A stretch of 57,442 bases of DNA from Actinomycetota bacterium (GTDB taxonomy: Bacteria; Actinomycetota; Rubrobacteria; Rubrobacterales; Rubrobacteraceae): NCBI GenBank assembly GCA_004563715.1, contig ML214237.1:1-57442 (forward strand), given 5' to 3'. The stretch's first letter is position 1, and each line of letters opens with the position of its first letter. Made by a program: the position numbers and the translations under genes. Under the pieces are notes generated by a model, which saw only the letters and a program-made list of their open reading frames with translations, did not search any database and had not been told where the DNA came from. Positions 25,482 through 34,796 of this stretch are shown here, piece after piece.

Positions 25482-26286
25482 CGAGCGCGGTAGTGAGAAG
25501 CTGCGGGCGGCGTTCCCGGGAGACCGGGCCGCCCTGATCCCTTACCTCACTGGTGGCTACCCGACGCTGGAGGGGGCGCGCGAGGTGGGGGAGGCGTACC
25601 TGGCGGCGGGCGCGGACGTGGTGGAGATCGGGGTCCCGTTCTCCGACCCGCTGGCGGACGGCCCCACGATCCAGGACACCACCACCCGGGCGCTCGCCAA
25701 CGGCGCCGACCCGGACTACTGCCTGGAGTTGGCCTCCTCGTTCGCGGATCGCGCGCCGGTGGTCTTCCTCGTCTACTACAATGTCGTCTTCGCCCGGGGG
25801 ATGGAGGCGTTCCTGGAGGACGCCGCGGAAGCGGGGGTGTCGGGGCTCGTGATCCCGGACCTCCCCGTGGTCGAGGCCAAAGAATTCGGCGCGCTCGCCG
25901 CCGAGAAGGGCGTCGCGCTCTGTCCCCTGGTCGCGCCGACCACGACGGACGGGCGCGTCGAGGAGATCGGCCGGGCGGCCACGGGCTTTGTGTACTGCGT
26001 CTCGGTGGCGGGGGTGACCGGCGCGCGCGAGAAGCTACCACCGGGGGCGGTAGAGCTGTTGCGCCGGGTCCGGTCGAGGGTCGAGGCCCCGGCGGCGCTG
26101 GGGTTCGGCATCTCCTCCACGGACGCCGCCGTCGAGGCCGCCGCCGAAGCGGACGGCGTGATCGTCGGCAGCAAGCTGATGCAGCTCGTCGCCGAGGGCG
26201 GCCCGGAAAGGGCCGGAAGGTGGCTGGAAGAGGTGCGGACGGCGCTCGCGGGCGCGGTTCGGACCGGTACGGGAGAGCGGCATTAG
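25471..26286 (+). CDS. trpA: Tryptophan synthase alpha chain
   Basis: The protein has 271 residues from GTG 25471, overlapping trpB. It releases indole from indole-glycerol phosphate and passes it to TrpB through the tunnel of the alpha2-beta2 complex. Catalytic E52 ([16 protein letters not shown]) and D63 match the E49/D60 pair of the family; the loop 6 and phosphate-binding stretches [14 protein letters not shown] and GFGIS are present. The final codons overlap the accD start: the ATT proposed as start codon lies within its CATTAG end. Confidence 0.95.
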   Translation: MTGSERGSEKLRAAFPGDRAALIPYLTGGYPTLEGAREVGEAYLAAGADVVEIGVPFSDPLADGPTIQDTTTRALANGADPDYCLELASSFADRAPVVFLVYYNVVFARGMEAFLEDAAEAGVSGLVIPDLPVVEAKEFGALAAEKGVALCPLVAPTTTDGRVEEIGRAATGFVYCVSVAGVTGAREKLPPGAVELLRRVRSRVEAPAALGFGISSTDAAVEAAAEADGVIVGSKLMQLVAEGGPERAGRWLEEVRTALAGAVRTGTGERH

Positions 26287-27127
26287 GAACTGGCTCAGCA
26301 AGCGGCGGGAGTACAGCCGGACGCCGGCACCCGAGACCGAGAGCGGCCTCGGCCCGGTAGAGGGCGTCTTCACCAAGTGCCGGGAGTGCGGCCAGCCCGT
26401 CTACGAGAAGGAGTTGGCGGCCCGCTTCAACGTGTGTCCCAACTGCGAGTTCCACTACCCGCTGCCGGCCCCGGACCGCGTGCGGCTCCTGACAGACCCC
26501 GGCTCTTTCAGGGAGGTCGACGGCGGCATGCAAGCCTCGAACCCGCTGGGCTTCGAGGGGTATGAGGACCGGTTGGAGACCGCGCGGGCCAGGAGCGGGC
26601 TGCAGGAGGCCGTCCTGTGCGGCGTCGGGGAGATCGGCGACCGGCGCGTGGCGCTCGCGGCGATGGACTTCCGGTTTATCGGGGGCTCGATGGGGAGCGT
26701 GGTCGGCGAGAAGGTGACCCGGACCATCGAGCTCGCCTACGCCGAGGAGCTGCCGCTGGTGGTCGTCTCGGCCTCCGGCGGGGCGCGGATGTTCGAGGGC
26801 GTCTACTCCCTCATGCAGCTCTCCAAGACCAGCGTGGCGCTGGCGCGGTACGTGGAGGGATCGTGGCCGTTCGTGTCGGTGCTCACCGACCCGACCTTCG
26901 GCGGGGTAACGGCGTCGTTCGCGACGGCGGCGGACGTCATCGTGGCCGAGCCGGGGGCCAGGATCGGCTTCGCCGGCTCGCGGGTCATAGAGCAGACGAC
27001 CAAGGAGCGGCTGCCGGAGGGATTTCAGACGGCCGAGTTCCAGAGAGAGCACGGGATGGTGGACCGGATCGTCCACCGGCTGGAGCTAAAGAACGACCTG
27101 CGGCTGTTGCTGGGGATACTCGCGTGA
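26282..27127 (+). CDS. accD: Acetyl-CoA carboxylase carboxyltransferase subunit beta (apparent ATT start)
   Basis: The protein has 281 residues if it starts at ATT 26282, close behind GGGAGAG (26271-26277) and overlapping the trpA stop. The start reads (I)[12 protein letters not shown], as AccD proteins normally begin. The zinc ribbon C33-x2-C36-x15-C52-x2-C55 (KCRECG and CPNC) is complete only with this start. The first GTG/TTG/ATG in frame is TTG 26414, which would cut the ribbon in half. The crotonase-like core has GGSMGSVVGEKVTR, SGGARMFEG and FGGVTASFA. AccD pairs with AccA to transfer CO2 from biotin to acetyl-CoA, making malonyl-CoA. accA overlaps its stop. Confidence 0.9.
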   Translation: MRNWLSKRREYSRTPAPETESGLGPVEGVFTKCRECGQPVYEKELAARFNVCPNCEFHYPLPAPDRVRLLTDPGSFREVDGGMQASNPLGFEGYEDRLETARARSGLQEAVLCGVGEIGDRRVALAAMDFRFIGGSMGSVVGEKVTRTIELAYAEELPLVVVSASGGARMFEGVYSLMQLSKTSVALARYVEGSWPFVSVLTDPTFGGVTASFATAADVIVAEPGARIGFAGSRVIEQTTKERLPEGFQTAEFQREHGMVDRIVHRLELKNDLRLLLGILA

Positions 27128-28071
27128 TCCTGGACTTCGAACGGCCGATCAAGGAGCTCGAAGAGCGTATCTCTGAGTTGCAACGCCTCGCGGGCGAGAG
27201 CGAGGAGCTGCTCGCGGAGATCTCGCGCCTGGAGGAAGCCTTGGACGCGGCACGCCGGCGCATCTTCTCTAACCTCTCGCCCTACCAGCGGGTCCAGGTC
27301 GCCCGCCACCCCGACCGCCCCAACTTCCGCGCCTACCTCGAAGCCCTCGTCGAGGACTTCTACGAGCTGGCCGGCGACCGGCTCTACGGCGACGACCCGG
27401 CGGTGCGCGGGGGCTTTGCCCGGCTCTTGGGACACAAAGTCGTCCTGATCGGGCACGACAAGGGCGCGGACGTGAAGAGCCGCGTCGAGGGCAACTTCGG
27501 CATGGCCCACCCGGAGGGCTACCGCAAGGTGAAGCGCCTCTACGGCCTCGCTGCCCGCTTCGGGCTGCCGGTGGTGACGCTCGTGGACACGCCGGGGGCG
27601 TTCGCCGGCCGTGGGGCCGAGCAGCGGGGGCAGGCGTGGGCCATATCCGACGACCTCATGGCGCTCGCCCGCTCGCCGGTGCCGGTGGTCTCCGTGGTGA
27701 TCGGGGAGGGGGGGTCCGGAGGGGCCCTGGCGATGTGCGCCGCCGACTACGTGGGGATGCTGGAGAACTCCTACCTCTCGGTCATAGCCCCGGAAGCCTG
27801 CGCCTCTATCATCTTCCGCGACCCGGGCTGGGCCGCCGAGGCCGCCGAGGCCCTCAAGCTCACGGCGCGGGACCTGAAAGAGCACGGAATCGTGGACGAG
27901 GTACTCCCGGAGCCCCTCGGTGGCGCCCACCGGGAGCCGAACGCCGCCATAGAGGCGGTCGGCGTGGCCCTGGGACGTGTGCTCTCCGGCCTCGGTGAGA
28001 TGGACCCGAAGACCATCCGGGACTCCCGCCACGAACGTTACCGGCGCATCGGGACGCACGCCGGAGGTTAG
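27124..28071 (+). CDS. accA: Acetyl-CoA carboxylase carboxyltransferase subunit alpha
   Basis: The protein has 315 residues from GTG 27124 (GTGA overlap with accD). It contains the N-terminal coiled helix region LDFERPIKELEERISELQ, then the core GDRLYGDDPAVRGGFARLLG, NFGMAHPEGYRKVKRL, LVDTPGAFAGRGAEQRGQ, and the oxyanion region IGEGGSGGALAM. It forms the alpha2-beta2 carboxyltransferase with AccD. Length matches the standard of about 315-320 residues. It is the last gene of the trpFBA-accDA unit. The biotin carboxylase subunits are not in the window. Confidence 0.96.
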   Translation: MILDFERPIKELEERISELQRLAGESEELLAEISRLEEALDAARRRIFSNLSPYQRVQVARHPDRPNFRAYLEALVEDFYELAGDRLYGDDPAVRGGFARLLGHKVVLIGHDKGADVKSRVEGNFGMAHPEGYRKVKRLYGLAARFGLPVVTLVDTPGAFAGRGAEQRGQAWAISDDLMALARSPVPVVSVVIGEGGSGGALAMCAADYVGMLENSYLSVIAPEACASIIFRDPGWAAEAAEALKLTARDLKEHGIVDEVLPEPLGGAHREPNAAIEAVGVALGRVLSGLGEMDPKTIRDSRHERYRRIGTHAGG

Positions 28072-28390
28072 GGAATGCCAGGCTCCGGAGCTCCGGCCTC
28101 CGGTGGCAAAGCGGGTGTCCAAGATGGAGCGGCGCGCCGCAGGGCGGGCTCCGAGCAGAACCCTGCGCCTCCCCCTACCTCTCACCACCGGACAATGCTC
28201 ACCTCCGGATCACCTCTTGCCAGATAATCTCGTTCCACTGTCCGGCGCTCCGGGGTGGTGCGGTCGCCTGGAAGCGTCGCTCCGCACTGAAGCCGCCCTT
28301 TCCGTCACCCGGGATCACCGCGCCCGCTGTCGTCGGCACGCTTTACCCACTGCCCTACCATCCAGCTCTCTTTCCCGCTGATGTATGAGC
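28072..28390. other. Intergenic gap, 319 bases, between convergent genes
   Basis: No gene is recognised. The palindrome CCGGAGCTCCGG at 28085-28096 and surrounding CTCCGG repeats directly after accA could form a terminator stem, but no T-run follows. The remainder has no coding signal and no RNA family that I can recognise. Confidence 0.4.
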
Positions 28391-30304
28391 CTACCTCCGT
28401 ACCACCACGCGCCTCACCGGGCTGCTGGAAGCCCGAAGCCCCTCGTTCGCGTTCCCCGCGAACCGAACCTGGTAGAACACGGTCCGGTTTGGCCTCAAAC
28501 CCCGGAAGACGTACGCGCCGTTGGCGTTCGTCCTCACGGCCTGCACCGGACGGAACTGGCTCGTCTCCGCCACCCTCTGGAAGAGCACCACCCGCCGGTT
28601 CGCCGCCGACTCGCCCGGAGTAAAGAGCTTCCCCGAGCGGTTGATCGTTCTACCGGGCTGAATGCTGGTCACCCCCGCGTTGAGGGTGATCCTGGTGGGC
28701 GCGGCGACGGTGAAGGCGTTGTTGCGGATGGCTTCCTGACCGTCCGGGTTACGGACTTCGATGGCGTACCCGCCCGGGGGCATGCTTGAAGGTATGGCGA
28801 ACCGGGCGGTGAGGTTGCCGGAAGGTCCGAGGGAGACGGAGGAGGCGCGCAGGCGCACCGCGCCGTCGAGGGCGACCCTTGCTCCGTCCCGGAGGTTCTC
28901 GCCTTCGATGGAGACGTTTACGTTCCTTCCCCGCAGCGACTCGTTCGGGGAGACGTTCGTTATGGTCGGCGCGGGGAGCGCGACGACCGAGAAGGCTTCT
29001 TCCAGGACGCCCGTTTGTCCGTCGGAGTTCCTTACCTCCACGGTGTACTCGCCGAGGGGCAGGCCGTCGGGGAGCGAGAGGTTGCCGGTGAGCTCGCTGC
29101 CTCCTCCGTTCGCCTCTACGTCCTCGATCCCGAGCCGGATGGAGCCGCGCACCAGCGCCGCTCGCGACTCGCCGCTGAAGCCCGAGCCGGAGATCGTCAG
29201 CGGGACCGTCTCCCCCCGGGTCCCTTCGCCAGGGTCCACACCCTCGACCACCGGTGCGGCTCGGGGTGCGACGGTGGTCCTGAGCGTGGAGACATTGTTC
29301 GATATGTTCCGGTCTCTCTGGTCGGCGCGCACGCTCGCGGTGTTCACGAACGTGCCCGCCCGCTCGGGGCGCACCACGATCTCCACGCTCGCGCTGTCGC
29401 CCCAGGCGAGACCTCCTACGGAACACTCCACCGTCTCCGTCCCCGAGCACTCGCCCTTTGAGGGGGTCGCCGAGACGAACTCCACGTCCCCCGGCAGGTC
29501 GTCCGTGAGTACGACGCCCGTGGCCGGAAGCGGGCCATCGTTGGTGGCGGTCAGGGTGTAGGTCAGCTCCTCTCCGGCGGTGATCCCCTCCGGCTGCGCC
29601 GACTGGGAGACCTTCACGTCCGCCGACTGCTCGCAGTAGAGGGCCGGGTCGTTCTCGGCGCGCACCCCGCGGCCGTAGAGCCGCCACGTGAGGTGCGGTG
29701 TGATCGTCACGTCGAAGGTAACCGAGAAGACCCGCTTGAAGACGCCGGGGTTGAAGTCTATCGGCTGGGTCCGGCGGGCCGGCAACGGCGCGAAGAAGTT
29801 CTGCGCGCCGACCACAACCTCGGTCGTCTGCTCGTTGTGGTTTATGTACCCGAAGTACGCCGTGAGCTGGTTGCGGCTCCGGTCGAACTCCACGCAGTCG
29901 AGCGTCGGGATGACGCGCTGCGCGCCCGCCACCCCGACCGCGAACTCCGCCTTCGCCTCCCGGCCGTCCGGGTTTCGCACCACGACGTCGTAGAGGTCGG
30001 CGCTCTCAGAGATGGTTACGACGGCCCGGATCTCCGCCCCCGACACCACCTCCGTCGAGGTTGCGGCTATCGTGGTGGTCGTCTGGCCCCGGGATTCCAG
30101 CCGGAACGCTGCTCCCGGCTGAAACCCCGAACCCGCTACGACGAAGGTGTTCGCCACGCCGCGCTCGACCGTGTGCGGCAAGACCTCCGTGATCCTCGGC
30201 GGAGGCTCCTCGGCCCGCGCCGGGGAGGCGAGAGTCGCCGCCGCGAAGGCTACAGCGACGACGATGAACATTACATGCTTGAGCGAGAACGCTTCGAGTC
30301 TCAT
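28391..30304 (-). CDS. Secreted surface protein with IPT-like and DUF11 domains
   Basis: The protein has 637 residues and starts behind AGGAG. A Sec signal peptide is clear (hydrophobic VMFIVVAVAFAAATLA, cleavage near ASPARA-EE). Then come an IPT/TIG-like domain (residues 35-125), a middle region, a DUF11 repeat (about 230-345; VSQSAQPEGITAGEELTYTL, LPATGVVLTDDLPG, NISNNVSTL), and two further IPT-like domains (PVVEGVDPGEGTRG and PTITNVSPNESLRG). A final beta domain resembling carboxypeptidase-regulatory folds contains NANGAYVFRGLRP. No LPXTG, anchor helix or catalytic domain is seen, so it is probably released or bound to the wall non-covalently. It is divergent from the XRE-AAA regulator across a 367-base gap. 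Confidence 0.8.
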   Translation of the reverse strand: MRLEAFSLKHVMFIVVAVAFAAATLASPARAEEPPPRITEVLPHTVERGVANTFVVAGSGFQPGAAFRLESRGQTTTTIAATSTEVVSGAEIRAVVTISESADLYDVVVRNPDGREAKAEFAVGVAGAQRVIPTLDCVEFDRSRNQLTAYFGYINHNEQTTEVVVGAQNFFAPLPARRTQPIDFNPGVFKRVFSVTFDVTITPHLTWRLYGRGVRAENDPALYCEQSADVKVSQSAQPEGITAGEELTYTLTATNDGPLPATGVVLTDDLPGDVEFVSATPSKGECSGTETVECSVGGLAWGDSASVEIVVRPERAGTFVNTASVRADQRDRNISNNVSTLRTTVAPRAAPVVEGVDPGEGTRGETVPLTISGSGFSGESRAALVRGSIRLGIEDVEANGGGSELTGNLSLPDGLPLGEYTVEVRNSDGQTGVLEEAFSVVALPAPTITNVSPNESLRGRNVNVSIEGENLRDGARVALDGAVRLRASSVSLGPSGNLTARFAIPSSMPPGGYAIEVRNPDGQEAIRNNAFTVAAPTRITLNAGVTSIQPGRTINRSGKLFTPGESAANRRVVLFQRVAETSQFRPVQAVRTNANGAYVFRGLRPNRTVFYQVRFAGNANEGLRASSSPVRRVVVRR

Positions 30305-30671
30305 CAGGCTCCTCGGATCCGGGCCGGCAACGGTATCTCTACTGGGCCGTCTTCTGCCGTCTTGGAGAGGGTTGCCGGCTTCTTCAGTCTGCCTGCGAGC
30401 CGCTCTTCCACTCCCGCTTCACGCGTCCGGCGAACCGGGGTCACGGTCGGCTACCGGTCCGAGCGGAGGCTCTCGACCTCCCCGGACCAGTTCGGGGGTT
30501 CATCGTCTCCGCTTGCATGGCCCAGCCTCCGATCCTCGTTGCTACCGTATATCTTTGACTCTACGGCTCCGGGCATTCGAGGGACATGCAAAGTACCCAC
30601 CGACTACCGGCAGAGTTGCTGCTTGACCGGGGATCGCCGCAGGATGCATACTGATGCCAGGAGGATCTTTC
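30305..30671. other. Divergent intergenic region with hairpin and promoter
   Basis: The gap separates the secreted protein from the AAA regulator. A long hairpin lies at 30456-30488: GGTCCG pairs with CGGACC and inside it GGAGG pairs with CCTCC around a seven-base loop. It lies about 150-185 bases before the start of the secreted-protein gene and could be part of its leader RNA. I could not match it to a known riboswitch. Towards the regulator, TTGACC at 30623-30628 and CATACT at 30647-30652 (18-base spacer) form a plausible promoter. Confidence 0.4.
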
Positions 30672-33600
30672 GTGACGATACAACGGGCATCTACGTTCGG
30701 GGCCTGGCTCAGGCGTTACCGGTACGCCGCCGGCCTGACGCAGGAGGAGCTGGCCGCGCGGGCCGGGCTCGGGGTGCGGACGATCAGCAACCTCGAGCGC
30801 GGCGTGAGCAAGGCTCCCTACCAGGACACCGTCCGCCGGCTCGCCGAAGCCCTCGGGCTCTCCGACGGTGAACGGGCCGACCTCTTGGGCTCCGCCCGCT
30901 CTCCGGAGGAGCTGCCCGGGCGCGAAGCCGCCCGGCCGGAGGTCCGGGGTGCCTTCCTCGGGGCGGTCCCCCAAGAGCGGCTGGTAGCGCGGGAGAAGGA
31001 GCTGGGCGTGGCCTTGGGTGCGCTGGAGGCTGTGGCGGGCGGGACGGGACGGCTGGTGCTGCTGGCCGGGGAGCCGGGCATCGGCAAGACGCGGCTGGCG
31101 CAGGAGGCCAGCGTGTACGCGCGGGAGAAGGGGTTCCGGGTGGCCGCCGGCCGCTGCTACGAGGCACAGGGCGGGGTGCCTTTCTACCCGTTCCTGGAAG
31201 CGTTGTCCCGGCTCTACGAGGCCGCGCCGCCGGAGGTCCGGGCGGGGGTACCGGAGCGGTGGCCCTACCTCGTCCGCCTGTTCCCGGACCACTTCCCGGC
31301 CCGGGACGCGCCGCCCTCGGAGAGTCCGGAGGAGTCTCAGTTGCTGCTGCGGGCGGTCGCCGGGTTCGTGCGGGAGGTCGCGGCCTCCGGGCCCGTGGCT
31401 CTCCTGCTGGACGACTTGCACTGGGCGGACGGCGCGAGCGTGGACCTCCTGGCCCACCTCGCCCGGCACATGAGGGGAGAGCGGGTCTTGATCCTGGGCA
31501 CGTATCGCGACGCGGAGGCCGGGCAGGGGCATCCGCTGCGCCGGGCCGTGCAGGAGCTGCGGCGGGAGCGGCTCGTAGAAGAGGTCCCCGTCCGGAACCT
31601 CCGCAGCGAGGAAGTCTCGGCCCTCGTGTCGAACCGGCTGGACGGGGCGGAGGTCTCCGAGGAGTTCGCCGGCCTGATGTACGGGCACACGCGAGGCAAC
31701 CCGTTCTTCACGGTCGAGGCGCTGCGGGCCCTGATCGAGCGCGGAGACCTCACCCGCTGGGAGGGGCGCTGGGTCCGCCGGGAGATCGAGGCGATCGAGG
31801 TCCCCGAGAGCGTGAGCGAGGCCATATCCGAGAGGACCTCGCGCCTCGGGCCGGAGGCCCGGAGCGTCCTGGAAGAGGCGAGCGTCTTTGGCCTGGTGTT
31901 CGCTTTCGAGGACTTGCGGGCGGTCTCCGGCCGCGACGAGCGGGAAGCGGAGGTGGCTCTGGAGGAGGCGCTGGCCGCCGGGCTCCTCCAGGTGGAGAAC
32001 GACCGCTACGTCTTCAACCACCCGCTTACCCGGCAGACCCTGTACGCCCGGCTCTCCCCGGCGCGCCGCAAGAGGCTGCACCGGGCGGCGGGAGAGGCCC
32101 TGGAGAGGCTGGGAGAGCGGGCCCGGGAACGCCGGGCTGCGGAGGTCGCCCGGCACTTCTCGGAGGGCGGAGAGCCCGGACGGGCGGCGGCGTACGCCCT
32201 GCTGGCCGGCGCGGAGGCGGAGGCGGTGTTCGCCCTCGCGGAGGCGGAGAGCGCCTACCGGGAGGCGCTCTGGCTCGCGGAGGCGGCGGAAGACGGGGCC
32301 GCGACGGTCGAGGCGCTAAAGAGGCTCGGTATCGTGCTGACGCTGGTCGCCCGGTGCGACGAGGCGCTGGCCGGCCTCGAGCGGGCGGCGGCGCTGGCCG
32401 TGGAGGCCGGGGACCGGGAGAACGAGGTGCAGGTCGCCGCCTACACGGGCCTGGCGCACTTCTACAAGGGAGGTGCGGAGGACGAATTTGTAGAGCGGCT
32501 CCGCGCCCTGGCGGAGGGGACCTCTCCAGAGTCTTCCGGGGTCCGGCTGGAGAGCCTGGCCACCCTCTGGCGCGCGCTGGCCGCCCTCCTGTTCACCGCC
32601 CACCGCTACGACGAGTCGCTGGAGGCGTCCCGGCGCACGCTGGAACTCGCCCGGAAGACCGGGGACGACGACCGGGTGGTCCGGGCCGAGATAGCGTACG
32701 CCAAGGCCCTCATCTTCCTGCGCCGCCCGGCGGAGGCTCGCGAGGCTCTGGGGGCGGCGATGCCGCTGGCGGAGAGGGCCGGGTCCACCCTGAACATACT
32801 CTTCGGCACGCTCATGCTCGACCTGCTGGACACGGCCCGCGGAGCGTTCGGGCGCGGCCTCGAATGGTCCCGGCGGGGGCTCGTCCTCGCCGGGCGGCTG
32901 GAGAACCGGCACGAGATCTCCTTCCGGAGGGCCCGGACGGGCCTGATCCACTTCTACCGGGGTGAGTGGAAGGAGGCCCGCCGGCAACTGGAGCGGGCCG
33001 CGGAGCTGGGCCGCTCCATCGGGCCGATGTTCCTCTCCGCCTGGCCGCCGGGCTACCTGGGCGCGTTGTGCATGGCCGAGGGGGACTGGGAGGAGGCGGC
33101 CCGCCACCTGGAAGAGGCCCGCAGCCTGGCGGAGCAGGTCCGCTGGCCCACCTCGCTGCGCTACGCGTTGGCGCTGCGGGCGGAGCTACACCTGCTGCAG
33201 GGCCAGCCCGGGGCCGCGATAGAACTCCTGGAGCCGCTGGCGGAGCTCCCGAACCCCGACTGGCTCTACGCCACCGTCCTGCTGACGGTGCTGGCAGAAG
33301 CCTGCCTGGATTCGGGCGATGCCCCGAGGGCCGCAGAGCTTGCAGGCCGGGCCGTAGACGAGGCCGCGACGATGGACAACCGGGTGGACCTGGTGGGGGC
33401 GCTCCGGGTCCGGGGAGCGGCGCTGGCTGGTCAGGGACGCGGGGATGAGGGAGCCGCGGTGCTGGAGAAAGCGTTGTCTCTGGCGCGCTCCATAGCCTAC
33501 CCCTACGCCGAAGGAAGGGTCCTGCGCGAGCAGGGTATGCTCCACCTCCGCAAGGGTGCGGAAGGGCAGGCGCGGGAGCGGCTCTCCGCGGCGCTGGAGG

Positions 33601-33680
33601 TCTTCCACCGGCTGGGGGCGCGCCGGGAAGCCGGGCGGACGCTCCAGGTCCTCGAAGAAGGTGCAGAGGGGGTCCGGTAG
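30672..33680 (+). CDS. XRE-AAA-TPR signal-transduction regulator
   Basis: The protein has 1002 residues from GTG 30672, eight bases after AGGAGGA; an ATG at 30654 overlaps that site and is less likely. Residues 8-65 are an XRE helix-turn-helix (AGLTQEELAARAGLGVRTIS). A STAND-type AAA domain follows from about residue 110: Walker A LLAGEPGIGKTRLAQE and Walker B LLLDDLHWADG. The C-terminal half (about residues 430-1000) is a long series of TPR helices. The same plan is found in actinobacterial regulators resembling the MalT/AfsR group, but with the DNA-binding domain at the N terminus. It probably senses a ligand through the TPR part and controls nearby genes, possibly the divergent secreted protein. 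The target is inferred from position only. Confidence 0.85.
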   Translation: MTIQRASTFGAWLRRYRYAAGLTQEELAARAGLGVRTISNLERGVSKAPYQDTVRRLAEALGLSDGERADLLGSARSPEELPGREAARPEVRGAFLGAVPQERLVAREKELGVALGALEAVAGGTGRLVLLAGEPGIGKTRLAQEASVYAREKGFRVAAGRCYEAQGGVPFYPFLEALSRLYEAAPPEVRAGVPERWPYLVRLFPDHFPARDAPPSESPEESQLLLRAVAGFVREVAASGPVALLLDDLHWADGASVDLLAHLARHMRGERVLILGTYRDAEAGQGHPLRRAVQELRRERLVEEVPVRNLRSEEVSALVSNRLDGAEVSEEFAGLMYGHTRGNPFFTVEALRALIERGDLTRWEGRWVRREIEAIEVPESVSEAISERTSRLGPEARSVLEEASVFGLVFAFEDLRAVSGRDEREAEVALEEALAAGLLQVENDRYVFNHPLTRQTLYARLSPARRKRLHRAAGEALERLGERARERRAAEVARHFSEGGEPGRAAAYALLAGAEAEAVFALAEAESAYREALWLAEAAEDGAATVEALKRLGIVLTLVARCDEALAGLERAAALAVEAGDRENEVQVAAYTGLAHFYKGGAEDEFVERLRALAEGTSPESSGVRLESLATLWRALAALLFTAHRYDESLEASRRTLELARKTGDDDRVVRAEIAYAKALIFLRRPAEAREALGAAMPLAERAGSTLNILFGTLMLDLLDTARGAFGRGLEWSRRGLVLAGRLENRHEISFRRARTGLIHFYRGEWKEARRQLERAAELGRSIGPMFLSAWPPGYLGALCMAEGDWEEAARHLEEARSLAEQVRWPTSLRYALALRAELHLLQGQPGAAIELLEPLAELPNPDWLYATVLLTVLAEACLDSGDAPRAAELAGRAVDEAATMDNRVDLVGALRVRGAALAGQGRGDEGAAVLEKALSLARSIAYPYAEGRVLREQGMLHLRKGAEGQARERLSAALEVFHRLGARREAGRTLQVLEEGAEGVR

Positions 33681-33737
33681 CCCGCAGCTCCCCGCTGCTT
33701 GCGCCTGGGGCTAACGTCCGGGGCTGACGGGTGCCGA

Positions 33738-33899
33738 CTACCTCCAGAACACCAGACCTATGGCCACGAGCACCGCCACGAAGGCGGCGAGCGCGAAAAT
33801 CAGGGCGAGGCCCGGACCCTCGAAGACCATCGCCGCGTAGACGGCCGCCAGCAGCACGAGGGCTACCGCGTAGGCGGCCATCCACGCCGGGGAGCGCAC
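33738..33899 (-). CDS. Two-helix membrane miniprotein
   Basis: The 53-residue protein starts at GTG 33899, five bases after the stop of the dehalogenase-like gene, and ends at 33738. It consists almost entirely of two hydrophobic helices, AYAVALVLLAAVYAAMVF and LIFALAAFVAVLVAIGLVFW, joined by EGPGLA. No family is recognised. The tight spacing and orientation suggest that it is the last gene of the phosphofructokinase operon. Confidence 0.5.
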   Translation of the reverse strand: MRSPAWMAAYAVALVLLAAVYAAMVFEGPGLALIFALAAFVAVLVAIGLVFWR

Positions 33900-33904
33900 G
33901 CCGG

Positions 33905-34792
33905 TTAGAGGGCCGCGTCTCCGAGGAAGGACGACAGCTCTCTTGCCGTCTCCCCGGGTTTCTCTTCGGCCAGGAAGTGCCCGGATGCCAGGGGTGTTCC
34001 CCGCACGTTCCGGGCGTACTCGCGCCAGACCTCTTTCACGTCGTAGAGCCGCTCCATCACGCCGGCCGCGCCCCACAGAACCAGCAGCGGGCACTCTATA
34101 ATGTCCCCTCTCTCCGCGTCCGCGTCGTCGTGGGCGAGGTCTACGGAGGCCGCGGCGCGGTAGTCCTCGCAGCTCGCGTGGATCGCGCGGGGGTCGCTGA
34201 AGCAGCGCGCGTACTCGGAGATGGCTTCGGGCGCGAACGCGTCGAGGCTTGTTCCCCAGCCACCGAGCTTCTTGTGGAGGTAGTAGCCGGGGTCGGCCCC
34301 GATCAGCCTCTCCGGCAGGTCGTATGGCTGGATGAGGAAAAACCAGTGATAGTAGGCCGTGGCGAGGTCTTTGTTGACCGTCGCGAAGACCGCCCGCGTG
34401 GGGATGATGTCCAGCACAGTCAGCTTCGTGACCCGCTCCGGGTGGTCGAGGGCCATACGGTGGGCGACGCGGGCTCCCCGGTCGTGCCCGGCGACGGCGA
34501 AAGACTCGAAACCCAGAGAGCGCATGACCTCTACCTGATCCCCGGCCATCGCGCGCTTCGAGTAGGCGGCGTGATCCGGGCCTCCCTCGGGCTTGGAGCT
34601 GTCGCCGTATCCCCGCAGGTCCGCGGCCACGACCGTGAAGTCCTCGGCAAGACGCGGGGCGACGAGGTGCCACATGGCGTGGGTCTGCGGGTAGCCGTGG
34701 AGGAGCAGCACCGGCGGGCCCTGGCCGCCGCGCACCAGGTTTATCTCCGCTTGCCGGGTCGTTATCCGGGCCTGCTCGAAGCCCTCGAACAA
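33905..34792 (-). CDS. Alpha/beta hydrolase, fluoroacetate dehalogenase-like
   Basis: The protein has 295 residues and starts at TTG 34792, four bases after the phosphofructokinase stop. Nucleophile D104 lies in AGHDRGARVAHR, with both arginines that hold the carboxylate in fluoroacetate dehalogenases. HGYPQTHAMWH is the oxyanion region, LRGYGDSSKP is characteristic, the acid lies in LDIIPT, and the His in SGHFLAEEKP. The stretch YYHWFFLIQP carries the His-Trp pair of the halide pocket. Fluoroacetate dehalogenases replace C-F or C-Cl with C-OH; relatives include epoxide hydrolases, which instead need two tyrosines. The residue pattern favours dehalogenase, but substrate is not proven. Its operon partner is a glycolytic enzyme. 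Confidence 0.8.
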   Translation of the reverse strand: MFEGFEQARITTRQAEINLVRGGQGPPVLLLHGYPQTHAMWHLVAPRLAEDFTVVAADLRGYGDSSKPEGGPDHAAYSKRAMAGDQVEVMRSLGFESFAVAGHDRGARVAHRMALDHPERVTKLTVLDIIPTRAVFATVNKDLATAYYHWFFLIQPYDLPERLIGADPGYYLHKKLGGWGTSLDAFAPEAISEYARCFSDPRAIHASCEDYRAAASVDLAHDDADAERGDIIECPLLVLWGAAGVMERLYDVKEVWREYARNVRGTPLASGHFLAEEKPGETARELSSFLGDAAL

Positions 34793-34796
34793 CGCG

